23,511 nucleotides of DNA from Flavobacteriales bacterium (GCA_002710495.1 PAKE01000003.1:37277-60787); one strand, 5' to 3'. Counted from the stretch's first letter, positions 1 through 10,843 are shown. Made by a program: numbers and translations. Notes: generated from the letters alone by a model not told the origin.

Positions 1-608
1 CTAAAAAAGAGAACCCCGCTAATATTCAGAAATTAGAAATAGAAGAGAAATCTAAGGTAAACAATTTAACAAAAGAAGATTCTGAAGAAACAAATTCTCC
101 TGTTAATGAAGGAAAGATAGAAGAAATTATAAAGCCATCTGAAAAAAAAGACAAGAAAATTAGAAGTAGGTTTTCTCTTTCTGATATTTTAGATGGAGAA
201 CAAAAGAAAGAAAATAAGGTTGCAAAGACTATAAAAAAATCTGAAGAATTTTCAGAAGAAAAAATGATTGAAATATGGAAGGGTTTTTCTGAAAAAGTAA
301 AAGAAGAAGGTAAAACAAATTTATATATTACATTAACTTCAGTTTTACCTACTTTGTCTGAAACCACTATACATCTAAAAATATCTAACGATACACAACA
401 AAAGATATTAGATGAAAATAAAATAGAGTTGTTAAATTATTTAAGAACTAATTTGCAAAACGATTTTATTAAGGTGAGAACAGAAATGTCTGAACAAATA
501 AAAAGTGATATACCATATACACCAAAAGATAAATTCAATAAGATGGTAGAAGAAAACCCATCACTAAAAATATTACAACAGAAATTAGGGCTTGACCCAG
601 AATATTAA
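1..608 (+). CDS. dnaX: DNA polymerase III subunit gamma/tau, C-terminal part (5' truncated by the window)
   Basis: This open frame enters from the left edge (codons in phase from base 3) and ends at the TAA at 606-608; about 201 residues are visible. The first ~85 are a charged Lys/Glu/Ser-rich linker. The rest is a compact domain starting near MIEIWKGF, with a helix-rich core and the ending ENPSLKILQQKLGLDPEY, which I recognise as the C-terminus of Bacteroidota DnaX. DnaX is the clamp-loader ATPase subunit that ties the polymerase III core to the sliding-clamp loader. The AAA+ ATPase domain lies outside the window, so identification rests on the tail alone. No AAA+ motif or frameshift site can be examined. 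The M16 peptidase gene follows 15 bases later on the same strand. Confidence 0.8.
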   Translation, partial: KKENPANIQKLEIEEKSKVNNLTKEDSEETNSPVNEGKIEEIIKPSEKKDKKIRSRFSLSDILDGEQKKENKVAKTIKKSEEFSEEKMIEIWKGFSEKVKEEGKTNLYITLTSVLPTLSETTIHLKISNDTQQKILDENKIELLNYLRTNLQNDFIKVRTEMSEQIKSDIPYTPKDKFNKMVEENPSLKILQQKLGLDPEY

Positions 609-623
609 TCAAATAAATGAATT

Positions 624-3560
624 ATGAACACAAAACAAATTTCAACAATTATACTAGTTATAGCTGCACTTGGCTATTTCGTATTTAATTCTGTCAATAA
701 CAAAAATATGAAAATAGAAAATAGATATGAATATGTAGAAAATGACCCTTTAAACGCTAGGGTTTATACTTTAGATAATGGATTAAAGGTGTATTTAACT
801 TCTTATGATGACGCTCCAAGAGTTCAAACAAACATTGCAGTAAGAGCAGGAAGTAAAAATGACCCTGAAGAAGCAACGGGATTAGCTCATTATTTAGAAC
901 ATATGTTGTTTAAGGGAACAGATATTTATGGAACATTAGATTTTGAAAAAGAAAAACCATTATTAGATAAGATTGAATCTCTATATGAGGAATATAGATC
1001 AATTGAGATGACGGATACTATAAATAGAGAAAGAGTTTGGGCTCAGATTGATTCTGTTTCTGGTGAAGCTGCAAAGTTTGCCATTGCAAATGAGTATGAT
1101 AAGATGGTTACAGGGCTTGGTGCAAAAGGTACAAATGCATACACTTCTAATGAAAAGACAGTATATATTAATGACATACCTTCTAACCAAATTGAAAAAT
1201 GGTTAAAGTTAGAAGCAGAACGTTTCAGATATCCTGTTTTCAGATTGTTTCATACAGAATTAGAAACAGTTTATGAAGAAAAAAATAGAGGATTAGATAA
1301 TGATGGAAGAAAAATGTATGAAGCTTTGTTAGATGGATTGTTTCCAAATCATCAGTACGGACAGCAAACTACTATTGGTACAATTCCTCACCTTAAGAAT
1401 CCTTCATTGACTGAGATTAGAAAATATTTTGATAAATATTACATTCCTAATAACATGGCAATTTGTCTTTCAGGGGATTTTGATTATGATGAGACAATCA
1501 GATTAATTGAAAAATATTGGGGTGAATTTGAGATTAAAGATCAACCAACATTTGAAGTGAGAAAAGAATCTCCAATAACAGAAGTTGTAGAGAAAGAAGT
1601 TTGGGGACCGGAAGCAGAAAGATTATATATGGGATTTCGTTTTAATGGTGCAAACACTGAAGATTCTAGGATGTTAACTATGACAGACATGGTATTGTCA
1701 AATTCTTCCGCTGGATTAATTGATTTAAATTTAAATCAATCTCAAGAATTAATTGGAGGTGGTTGTTTCCCAATGATTATGAAGGATTATTCCTTGCACG
1801 GATTCTATGGTAGTCCAAAACCAGGACAAACTTTAGAGGAGGTGAAAGATTTGTTGCTTTCGCAAATAGAAGAAGTTAAAAAAGGTAATTTTCCGGATTG
1901 GTTAGTTGGAGCTATTATTTCTGATTTTAAATTAAGTCAGATTAAGAAAATGGAATCTAACAGTGGAAGAGCAAATGAATTTGTTGATGCATTTATTTTA
2001 GATATTCCATGGCATGAACACCAAAATGAAATGGCAGAATTAGAAAAGATTACAAAACAAGATATTATTGATTTTGCAAAGGAAAACTATTCAGATAATA
2101 ATTATGTAATAGTATATAAAAGAACAGGGGAAGATACTTCTATTCCAAAAGTTGAAAAACCAATTATAACTCCTGTTAGTGTAAATAGAGAGGATCAATC
2201 AGATTTTTTAGTTTCTCTATCTGAAGAAGAAGTAAAAGAGATTGAACCTGTTTTTCTTAATTTTGAGGAAGATATACAGAAATCGGTTGTAGGTGACCTC
2301 CCATTAATTTATAAGGAGAATAAAGAAAATGAGAGATTCAGACTGAACTATATTGTAGATATGGGAACTGATCAGAATAACAAACTAAAGTTAGCTACTG
2401 ATTATATAAAGTTTTTAGGTACAATTGAGTTCACTCCTGCTGAGATACAACAAGAGTTTTATAAACTGGGTTGTGATTTAACAGTTAATTCTGGTTCAGA
2501 CAAAGTACAAGTTACATTAAGTGGTTTGCAGTCCAACTTTGATGAATCGGTTACTTTGTTTGAGAATATTTTATCAAATGCAATTCCAGATGAAGAAGCT
2601 CTTACCAATTTAAAATTATCTAAAATGAAAGAAAGAAGTGATGCTAAATTAAATAAACAAACAATTTTATGGTCAGCAATGATAAATTATGCTAAATATG
2701 GAGAGAATTCATCATTTAGAAATAAGATATCATCAGAAGAGTTAAATAATGTTACATCTGAAGAATTAATCGATTTAATTCATAATTTAACATCTTATAA
2801 TCACAGGATCTTATATTATGGACCTGAAAGTATGGAGAACATTGCTAAAAGTTTGAATGTTTTACACTCTAATAATACAGATTTATTAGATGTTCCTTTA
2901 AAAGTAGTGTATGAAGAACTTCCATTAGAAATCCCTACTGTTTTCGTAGTAGATTATGACATGCAGCAAGCAGAAATTTTACTTCTTGCAAAAGGTGGTA
3001 AATTAAAAATTACTGATATACCAAAAATTAAGTTCCATAATTCTTACTTTGGAGGAGGAATGAGTTCTATTGTATTTCAAGATATGAGAGAGTCTAAAGC
3101 ACTTGCGTATTCTGTGTATAGTACTTATTCTATACCTAAAGAACCTCATCAATCTCATTATTCATTTTCGTATGTTGGCACTCAATCTGATAAGTTAGAA
3201 GAAGCTTTATATAGTATGACTGATTTGTTAGAGAGTATGCCTCAAGCATCTGAAAACATGAATAATGCAAAAGAAGGAATAGAGCAAAAGATTAGAACAG
3301 AAAGATTAACTAGATCTAGAATTTTGTCTGAATACGAAAAGGCGATTAAGATGGGAATTACTTATGATATAAGAGAAGATATTTATAATGAAGTTCAGAG
3401 TTTTGACATGAATAATCTTCTTGATTTTCATAACAAGTATATTTCTGGGCAAAACAGAGTTGTAATGATTTTGGGAGACAAAGAAAGATTAGATATGGAA
3501 GTATTAAAAGAATATGGTGAAATTAATTATTTGTCTTTAGATGACATTTTTGGATATTAA
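624..3560 (+). CDS. M16 family (insulinase/pitrilysin-like) zinc metallopeptidase, envelope-anchored
   Basis: The product has 978 residues. Residues about 7-24 form one hydrophobic segment behind a short N-terminus (MNTKQ), so it is probably exported and either anchored by an uncleaved signal or cleaved. The inverted zinc motif HxxEH is at H89-E92-H93 (GLAHYLEHMLFKGT). By spacing with pitrilysin the third zinc ligand is E219 in TVYEEK, with E212 matching the second conserved Glu. The protein has the length of a four-domain M16 enzyme; the second half (from about 550) looks like another M16 fold without an HxxEH and is expected to be the inactive clamshell half. Function is inferred from the family: degradation of short peptides in the periplasm; the substrate is unknown. 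It sits between dnaX and icd in the same orientation, with 15 and 21 base gaps. Confidence 0.9.
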   Translation: MNTKQISTIILVIAALGYFVFNSVNNKNMKIENRYEYVENDPLNARVYTLDNGLKVYLTSYDDAPRVQTNIAVRAGSKNDPEEATGLAHYLEHMLFKGTDIYGTLDFEKEKPLLDKIESLYEEYRSIEMTDTINRERVWAQIDSVSGEAAKFAIANEYDKMVTGLGAKGTNAYTSNEKTVYINDIPSNQIEKWLKLEAERFRYPVFRLFHTELETVYEEKNRGLDNDGRKMYEALLDGLFPNHQYGQQTTIGTIPHLKNPSLTEIRKYFDKYYIPNNMAICLSGDFDYDETIRLIEKYWGEFEIKDQPTFEVRKESPITEVVEKEVWGPEAERLYMGFRFNGANTEDSRMLTMTDMVLSNSSAGLIDLNLNQSQELIGGGCFPMIMKDYSLHGFYGSPKPGQTLEEVKDLLLSQIEEVKKGNFPDWLVGAIISDFKLSQIKKMESNSGRANEFVDAFILDIPWHEHQNEMAELEKITKQDIIDFAKENYSDNNYVIVYKRTGEDTSIPKVEKPIITPVSVNREDQSDFLVSLSEEEVKEIEPVFLNFEEDIQKSVVGDLPLIYKENKENERFRLNYIVDMGTDQNNKLKLATDYIKFLGTIEFTPAEIQQEFYKLGCDLTVNSGSDKVQVTLSGLQSNFDESVTLFENILSNAIPDEEALTNLKLSKMKERSDAKLNKQTILWSAMINYAKYGENSSFRNKISSEELNNVTSEELIDLIHNLTSYNHRILYYGPESMENIAKSLNVLHSNNTDLLDVPLKVVYEELPLEIPTVFVVDYDMQQAEILLLAKGGKLKITDIPKIKFHNSYFGGGMSSIVFQDMRESKALAYSVYSTYSIPKEPHQSHYSFSYVGTQSDKLEEALYSMTDLLESMPQASENMNNAKEGIEQKIRTERLTRSRILSEYEKAIKMGITYDIREDIYNEVQSFDMNNLLDFHNKYISGQNRVVMILGDKERLDMEVLKEYGEINYLSLDDIFGY

Positions 3561-3581
3561 TTTCTTAAAAGATAAAAGTAA

Positions 3582-5822
<2,241 letters not shown>

Positions 5823-5829
5823 TTAATTT

Positions 5830-6639
5830 TTAACTATCTGTTGGGTTATGAAACTTCTCAATTAGGTAGTTTTTAAGTTGTTTTTCAGATAAATCAATTT
5901 CTATATTTCCATCATAAGTGGAGGATATTTTTCCATTTTCCTCTGAAACAATAAGTGTTACTGCATCTGAATGTTCGCTCATACCAACAGCTGATCTGTG
6001 TCTCATTCCTAATTCTCCAGGGAAATCATCATCATTACTAACAGGTAATATACATCTCGCTGCTACTATTCTGTTGTTTCTTATTATTACAGCTCCATCA
6101 TGCAGAGGAGAATTCTTGTAAAAGATACTTTCTAAAAGAGGAAAGGAAATTTTTGAATCTATCTGCACGGCAGATTCTGTGATGTAATTTAGGTTGTCAG
6201 TTAAAGTAAGTACAATAATAGCTCCGGTTTTACTTTTTTGAAAGGTAGTGCATGCTTTTATAATAGCATCAATATTAAGATTTGCTTCATTTTTAGTGTT
6301 AAATATTTTTAATAGTTTCTGATTTTTTATAACCTTTCCTTTTCCTATTTGGCTTAGATATTTTCGGATCTCTTGTTGGAAAAGGATGACAATAACAATA
6401 AAAGTAATACTAATAAACCCTCCTAAAATCTGAGTGATATATCTCATTCTGAGTAGATCTACAATTTGGAAAGTAAAATAGATGGCAATTAGTCCAAAAA
6501 ATATATTGATGGAAGAAGTTCCTTTCGCTAGTCTGTATAATCGGAAAAGTAAGTATCCTACCAAGGCAAGATCAATTAAATCCATGAAAGATATATCGTA
6601 ACTTGCAATCGTAAAAATGGGTTCCCAGATAATATCCAT
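5830..6639 (-). CDS. cdaA: Diadenylate cyclase CdaA (DAC domain), c-di-AMP synthase
   Basis: The product has 269 residues. Three hydrophobic segments (about 20-37, 44-61 and 70-88) are followed by a cytosolic DisA_N/DAC domain (about 95-235). Both signature motifs are intact: DGA at 181-183 (NSPLHDGAVII) and RHR at 213-215 (GMRHRSAVGMSE). The enzyme condenses two ATP into the second messenger c-di-AMP at the inner membrane, a regulator of potassium/osmotic balance and wall homeostasis in characterised species. The gene starts 3 bases after the folP stop and is almost certainly co-transcribed with it. No CdaR-like partner, as paired with CdaA in Firmicutes, is visible. It converges with icd across a 7-base gap. 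Confidence 0.95.
   Translation of the reverse strand: MDIIWEPIFTIASYDISFMDLIDLALVGYLLFRLYRLAKGTSSINIFFGLIAIYFTFQIVDLLRMRYITQILGGFISITFIVIVILFQQEIRKYLSQIGKGKVIKNQKLLKIFNTKNEANLNIDAIIKACTTFQKSKTGAIIVLTLTDNLNYITESAVQIDSKISFPLLESIFYKNSPLHDGAVIIRNNRIVAARCILPVSNDDDFPGELGMRHRSAVGMSEHSDAVTLIVSEENGKISSTYDGNIEIDLSEKQLKNYLIEKFHNPTDS
5832..5874 (+). terminator. Possible weak intrinsic terminator for icd, inside the 3' end of cdaA
   Basis: AACTATCT (5832-5839) pairs with AGGTAGTT (5864-5871), an 8-bp stem with one G-T wobble and a 24-base loop, followed on the plus strand by a run of five T. It lies just after the icd stop, within the convergent cdaA reading frame. The large loop and AT-rich stem make it a weak candidate. 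Confidence 0.3.
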
Positions 6640-6642
6640 TAA

Positions 6643-7464
6643 TTATTTGTTTTGTGCGAAATTAACAATTTTTATACACTCAACAGCTTCTTTTATGTCA
6701 TGAACTCTTAAAATGTCAGTTCCTTTGGTAAGTGCTATAGTATTTATAACAGATGTTCCGTTAAGAGCCTGATTTGCGTCAGTATCTAATAATTTGTAAA
6801 TCATACTCTTTCTGCTAACTCCTACCAAAATAGGATATTTTAAACATTTAAATTTCTCCAAATTATTCAAAATTTCATAATTATTTTCTAGAGTTTTTCC
6901 AAATCCAAACCCCGGATCAATTATCAAATTATTAATACCTAAGTCGTGAAGTGTTTCAATTTTTTGTTGAAAATAATTAATAATCTCTTCAACTGCATTG
7001 TTATACGTTGGATTTTCTTGCATGTTTTTTGGAGTTCCAAGCATGTGCATAATAATATATGGAACCTTGTATTTTGCAATAACAGTGAACATATTTTTGT
7101 CTAAATCGCCAGATGAAATATCATTGATGATATCCGCTCCATTGTTAATACTTTCTTCTGCAACATTAGCTCGGTATGTATCAACAGAGATTAGTATATT
7201 AGGAAAGTGTTTTTTTATTTCTATTAGAGAAGGGATGATTTTATTTAGTTCTTCCTCTTCTGAAATTTCATTCGAACCTGGCCTAGATGATTGAGCACCA
7301 ATATCAATAATATTAGCGCCTTCATTGATCATTTTTTTGGTTTGGATTAGCATTTTCTTAGTATTATTATATTTTCCTCCATCATAAAATGAGTTAGAAG
7401 TAAGGTTTAATATTCCCATTACTTTGCTTGTTGAAAAGTATAATTTATTCTGTTTTCTGTTCAT
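6643..7464 (-). CDS. folP: Dihydropteroate synthase
   Basis: The product has 273 residues, normal for DHPS. It joins p-aminobenzoate to the dihydropterin pyrophosphate in folate synthesis and is the sulfonamide target. Motifs in order are loop 1 MGILNLTSNSFYDGG (16-30), loop 2 DIGAQSSRPG (54-63), SVDTYR with D95, DIINDIS with N114, IIMHMLGTP (137-145), DPGFGFGK with D183 and K190, VGVSRKS with R218/K219, and the phosphate-binding RVH (253-255). Loop 1 reads T-S-N-S-F where many DHPS have T-P-D-S-F. The N is common in Bacteroidota as far as I recall; the S in place of P is less usual. It is the first gene of a two-gene minus-strand unit with cdaA and is divergent from the DUF1599 gene across 53 bases. 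Confidence 0.97.
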   Translation of the reverse strand: MNRKQNKLYFSTSKVMGILNLTSNSFYDGGKYNNTKKMLIQTKKMINEGANIIDIGAQSSRPGSNEISEEEELNKIIPSLIEIKKHFPNILISVDTYRANVAEESINNGADIINDISSGDLDKNMFTVIAKYKVPYIIMHMLGTPKNMQENPTYNNAVEEIINYFQQKIETLHDLGINNLIIDPGFGFGKTLENNYEILNNLEKFKCLKYPILVGVSRKSMIYKLLDTDANQALNGTSVINTIALTKGTDILRVHDIKEAVECIKIVNFAQNK

Positions 7465-7486
7465 TTTTATTACTTATAAAAAGATG

Positions 7487-7494
7487 TATATTTC
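7487..7494 (+). promoter_or_regulatory. Near-consensus -7 box ahead of the DUF1599 gene
   Basis: TATATTTC matches 7 of 8 positions of the Bacteroidota -7 consensus TAnnTTTG and lies 23 bases before the ATG at 7518. No convincing -33 TTG was found. It would drive the plus-strand DUF1599 to tpiA cluster. Confidence 0.35.
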
Positions 7495-7517
7495 CGCTTT
7501 ACAATATAAAATCATAT

Positions 7518-8054
7518 ATGGAAAAAACTATATCCGAATACGATTCAATAATAAAGAAATGTGAGGACATTTTTGCTAAAAAAATGAAAGATTATGGTTC
7601 TGCTTGGAGAATTCTTAGAATCAGCTCATTAACAGATCAGATTTTTATAAAAGCTCAACGAATTAGAAGTATTGAAGACAAGGGTTTGCAGAAGGTGGAG
7701 GAGGGGGTCGTACCTGAATTTATTGGTATTGTAAATTATTCTATTATTGGATTGATTCAATTGGAATTGGGTGTAGCTGAACAGGCAGAAGAAATACAAT
7801 ATGATCAAGTAATGAATTTGTTTGACAAGTACGCTCTTGAGGCAAAAAAGTTGATGTTGGATAAAAATCATGATTATGGAGAAGCTTGGAGAGATATGAG
7901 AGGTAGCTCTTTGACAGATTTAATTTTGCAAAAACTTTTGAGAGTAAAACAAATTGAAGATAATGACCGTTCTACATTAATTTCCGAAGGAATTGATGCA
8001 AACTATTTAGATATGTTAAATTACGCAGTATTTGCGCTTATTAAATTAAAATAA
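7518..8054 (+). CDS. DUF1599 protein with the domain duplicated in tandem
   Basis: I place the start at the ATG at 7518 (MEKTISEYDS), giving 178 residues. An in-frame upstream ATG at 7428 would overlap the divergent folP start by 37 bases and adds a sequence unlike the family. The protein is two copies of one unit. KMKDYGSAWR (22-31) repeats as KNHDYGEAWR (116-125), SSLTDQIFIKAQRIRSIED as SSLTDLILQKLLRVKQIED, and IVNYSIIGLIQLE as MLNYAVFALIKLK, with a 94-residue spacing. DUF1599 (named a nucleotide-modification-associated domain in comparative genomics) has no proven biochemical role known to me. The gene usually sits upstream of a DoxX-type gene and tpiA in Bacteroidota, as here. It is cytosolic, with no signal peptide or membrane segment. 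Confidence 0.88.
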   Translation: MEKTISEYDSIIKKCEDIFAKKMKDYGSAWRILRISSLTDQIFIKAQRIRSIEDKGLQKVEEGVVPEFIGIVNYSIIGLIQLELGVAEQAEEIQYDQVMNLFDKYALEAKKLMLDKNHDYGEAWRDMRGSSLTDLILQKLLRVKQIEDNDRSTLISEGIDANYLDMLNYAVFALIKLK

Positions 8055-8056
8055 TT

Positions 8057-8995
8057 ATGAAAAAATATCAAAACAAGATTTTATTAGTACTTAGATTATT
8101 TGTTGGTTGTCTATTTTTATTCTCTGCTTATGCAAAGTTGCATCCAATGGAAATGATGAAAGGAATTACGACATTTGAAACAAACCATCTTATTCCGATG
8201 GGTTTTTCAGAAATATCCGCTGCTTATTTTTCTCGTTTTATTATTGGTGTGGAATTTTTTATTGGGATAACGTTACTGTTTAATTATTATCTTAAGAGGT
8301 TAATAATACCGTTATCTATTATAATCATTACAGCTTTTAGTATTCATTTATTTACCCAAATAGGATCATCTGAAAATTGTGGATGTAATGGTGAACTTTT
8401 ACCAATGAAACCATGGGAAGCTTTGATTAAGAACGCTATTACTTTTATTATATTAATTTTTATGTATAAAAAATCTGATAGAAATAGAGGGTCTTTCTCT
8501 AATGTGATAATTCTGTTTCTAACAATCACTACTATAATGTTTGCTATTTTTCCTTCTTCATCAAGATCAGAAAACAAAATCATGTCATCATTCACTTCAT
8601 ATGTAAAATCAGACGATTTTGATATTAACGAAGGAAGAAAGATACTGTGTTTTTTTGATGCTGATTGTGATCATTGTCAAGAAGCTGCCAAAGGTCTATT
8701 CCAACTATCAACTGAAATAGAAACCTTCCCTAAGATTCATATTATCTTCACTGATTTAAATACAGATAAGATTCCTGATTTCTTTAATTTTGTTGGAAAA
8801 GAGTTGTCTTATCAAGTAATAGAGAATTATATTGAAGATGATGAAATTAATTCATATATAGAAATACTAGGATATAATTATTCAAATCCTGCAGTAATTT
8901 ATTTAGAAAATGGAAATCAAATGCGTTTTTATGATGGAACCGGAAATAATGAGTTTAATGCTGAAGAATTGAGAAAAATTTTAGAGAACGAATAA
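8057..8995 (+). CDS. DoxX/MauE-type membrane protein fused to a thioredoxin-like domain (BT_3928-like)
   Basis: The product has 312 residues. The first ~165 hold about five hydrophobic segments of the DoxX/MauE type, with a CxC pair in NCGCNGELLPM (C108, C110), typical of MauE-like quinone/thiol membrane proteins. Residues about 185-310 form a thioredoxin-like domain with CxxC in DADCDHCQEA (C204, C207) and a likely cis-proline before the last strands (NPAV, P278). A role in periplasmic thiol-disulfide exchange is inferred from the architecture; no substrate is known. The gene begins 2 bases after the DUF1599 stop, so the two are probably translated from one message. This neighbour pair matches the Bacteroides genes around BT_3928, as I recall them. 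Confidence 0.82.
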   Translation: MKKYQNKILLVLRLFVGCLFLFSAYAKLHPMEMMKGITTFETNHLIPMGFSEISAAYFSRFIIGVEFFIGITLLFNYYLKRLIIPLSIIIITAFSIHLFTQIGSSENCGCNGELLPMKPWEALIKNAITFIILIFMYKKSDRNRGSFSNVIILFLTITTIMFAIFPSSSRSENKIMSSFTSYVKSDDFDINEGRKILCFFDADCDHCQEAAKGLFQLSTEIETFPKIHIIFTDLNTDKIPDFFNFVGKELSYQVIENYIEDDEINSYIEILGYNYSNPAVIYLENGNQMRFYDGTGNNEFNAEELRKILENE

Positions 8996-9004
8996 TTTTA
9001 TCTT

Positions 9005-10081
9005 TTGAGTAGATATATAATAAAAAAACTATTTTATGGAGGTTTTGTACTCTGGGGAGTATTAACTTTAGTTTTCTTTTTATTTCAGGTTATGCCAGGT
9101 GATCCTGCACGTATGATGCTCTCACAAAGAGAAGATTCGGAGCAACTTCAATTATTAAAACAAAAGTATGGTTTTGATAAACCAATTATGCATCAGTATT
9201 GCTATTATTTAAATGATGTTTCTCCTATTTCGTTTCATGATGATAATGAAGAAAGTTATAGTTATTTATCTGAAGAAAAATATAATTATGTAGATATTCT
9301 GAAAATAAAATCTACTAATATTGTTTTAAAGACTCCTTATCTTAGAGAATCCTTTGCAAAAAGAGGAAAACCAGTTAACTCCATTTTATTAGAAACATTC
9401 CCTGTTACTTTGGTTTTGGCTTTTACCTCTATAGTTTTTGCTATAATCTTAGGAATCGTATTAGGTATAGTGTCCGCATTAAAGAAAAATTCAATATTAG
9501 ATAAGTCTATTTTATTTTTCTCAGTCTTAGGTATGTCGGTTCCATCATTTTTCTCATCAATTATTGTAGCATGGTTTTTCGCATATTTACTACACGATTA
9601 CACTGGACTAAATATGACGGGAAGTTTGTATGAAGTTGATGATTATGGTAGGGGTCAGTATATGAATCTGAACAATCTGATTTTACCAGCCTTTACTTTA
9701 GGGATTCGTCCTTTGTCAGTAATAATTCAGTTAAGTAGAAATTCTATGTTAGAGGTTTTAGATATGGATTATATTAGAACTGCAACTGCTAAAGGATTAA
9801 ATAGATTTATAGTAGTTTTTAAACATGCACTACGCAATGCATTAAATCCTGTTGTTACTGTTGTATCTGGTTGGTTTGCATCACTTTTGGCAGGAGCTGT
9901 ATTTGTAGAATATATTTTTGCTTGGAACGGAATAGGAAAAGAAATTGTTGATGCTTTAAATAGCTTAGATATGCCAGTAGTAATGGGTTCTGTAATGATT
10001 ATTGCTACAGTATTTGTACTAATAAATATTTTAGTGGATGTTCTTTATGCAATAATTGATCCACGTATCAGATTAAATTAA
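9005..10081 (+). CDS. ABC transporter permease, DppB/OppB type (peptide/nickel class)
   Basis: The product has 358 residues and starts with TTG at 9005. The resulting MSRYIIKKLFYGGFVLWGV is the conserved start of the DppB family, and the next in-frame ATG lies inside the conserved FQVMPGDPA, so a later start would destroy the first membrane helix. A periplasmic loop of about 95 residues (32-126) is followed by five more hydrophobic segments. The EAA-type loop that contacts the ATPase is at about 254-281 (RTATAKGLNRFIVVFKHALRN). No partner permease (DppC), substrate-binding protein or ATPase gene is in the window, so the rest of the transporter must be encoded elsewhere. It lies in the tpiA cluster, 9 bases after the DoxX-like gene. 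Confidence 0.9.
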   Translation: MSRYIIKKLFYGGFVLWGVLTLVFFLFQVMPGDPARMMLSQREDSEQLQLLKQKYGFDKPIMHQYCYYLNDVSPISFHDDNEESYSYLSEEKYNYVDILKIKSTNIVLKTPYLRESFAKRGKPVNSILLETFPVTLVLAFTSIVFAIILGIVLGIVSALKKNSILDKSILFFSVLGMSVPSFFSSIIVAWFFAYLLHDYTGLNMTGSLYEVDDYGRGQYMNLNNLILPAFTLGIRPLSVIIQLSRNSMLEVLDMDYIRTATAKGLNRFIVVFKHALRNALNPVVTVVSGWFASLLAGAVFVEYIFAWNGIGKEIVDALNSLDMPVVMGSVMIIATVFVLINILVDVLYAIIDPRIRLN

Positions 10082-10087
10082 AAAGAA

Positions 10088-10843
10088 ATGAGAAAAAATA
10101 TAGTAGCTGGGAATTGGAAAATGAACCTAAAAAGAGATGAGGGTTTAGATCTTATAAATGATGTGATAAACTTACTTCCTTCAGATAACAAAGTAGAGGT
10201 TGTGTTTGCTCCATCTTTTATTCATTTGTATAAAGTAAATAAAATGTGCTTAAATTTAGATAAAGTAAATACTGCTTCTCAAAATGTAAGTAAAGAAGAA
10301 AGAGGTGCTTTTACTGGAGAAATTTCTGCAGAGATAATTAAATCTGCAAATGTAAAATATACTATTATAGGTCATTCTGAAAGAAGAGAATGTTTTAAGG
10401 AGACAAATGAAGATTTAAAACAAAAAGTGGATGTTTCTTTAGAAAATAATCTGGAAATAATATTTTGTTGTGGTGAGAGTTTAGATCAAAGAGAAGAGGA
10501 AGTTCATTTCAATTGGATTAAAATCCAGATATCGGAGAGTTTGTTTCATCTTTCCTCAGATGATTTCCGTAAAATTATTATTGCTTACGAGCCTATTTGG
10601 GCTATTGGTACAGGAGTAACAGCTTCATCTGATCAGGCGGAAGAGATTCATAGGTTTATCAGAAAAATTATTGATGAGAGGTATGGAAATGAGATTGCAA
10701 ATAATACTTCAATTTTATATGGAGGAAGCTGTAACCCGACCAATGCAAGAGATATATTCTCGAAAGATAATATTGACGGAGGTCTTATTGGAGGAGCTTC
10801 TTTAAATGCAGAAAGTTTTGTTGAAATTATAAAATCATTTTAA
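10088..10843 (+). CDS. tpiA: Triosephosphate isomerase
   Basis: The product has 251 residues, standard for the family. It interconverts dihydroxyacetone phosphate and glyceraldehyde 3-phosphate in glycolysis and gluconeogenesis. All catalytic elements are visible: N9 and K11 (AGNWKMN), the electrophile H96 in IIGHSERR, the base E168 in AYEPIWAIGTG with the lid loop directly after it, and the phosphate-binding YGGS (211-214) and GGLIGGASL (231-239). The start ATG lies 6 bases after the ABC permease stop, indicating co-transcription. The stop TAA shares its last A with an ATG opening a 31-codon reading frame. Confidence 0.98.
   Translation: MRKNIVAGNWKMNLKRDEGLDLINDVINLLPSDNKVEVVFAPSFIHLYKVNKMCLNLDKVNTASQNVSKEERGAFTGEISAEIIKSANVKYTIIGHSERRECFKETNEDLKQKVDVSLENNLEIIFCCGESLDQREEEVHFNWIKIQISESLFHLSSDDFRKIIIAYEPIWAIGTGVTASSDQAEEIHRFIRKIIDERYGNEIANNTSILYGGSCNPTNARDIFSKDNIDGGLIGGASLNAESFVEIIKSF

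Noticed and set aside
26..367. 113-codon minus-strand frame opposite dnaX
   Set aside because: It is the complement of the Lys/Glu-rich DnaX linker; its Ser/Phe-rich product is the usual artefact of such sequence.
7428..7517. Longer in-frame start (MLKSIIYSVF...) for the DUF1599 gene
   Set aside because: It overlaps the folP start on the other strand, passes through the likely promoter and adds a sequence unlike the family; the ATG at 7518 fits the duplicated unit.
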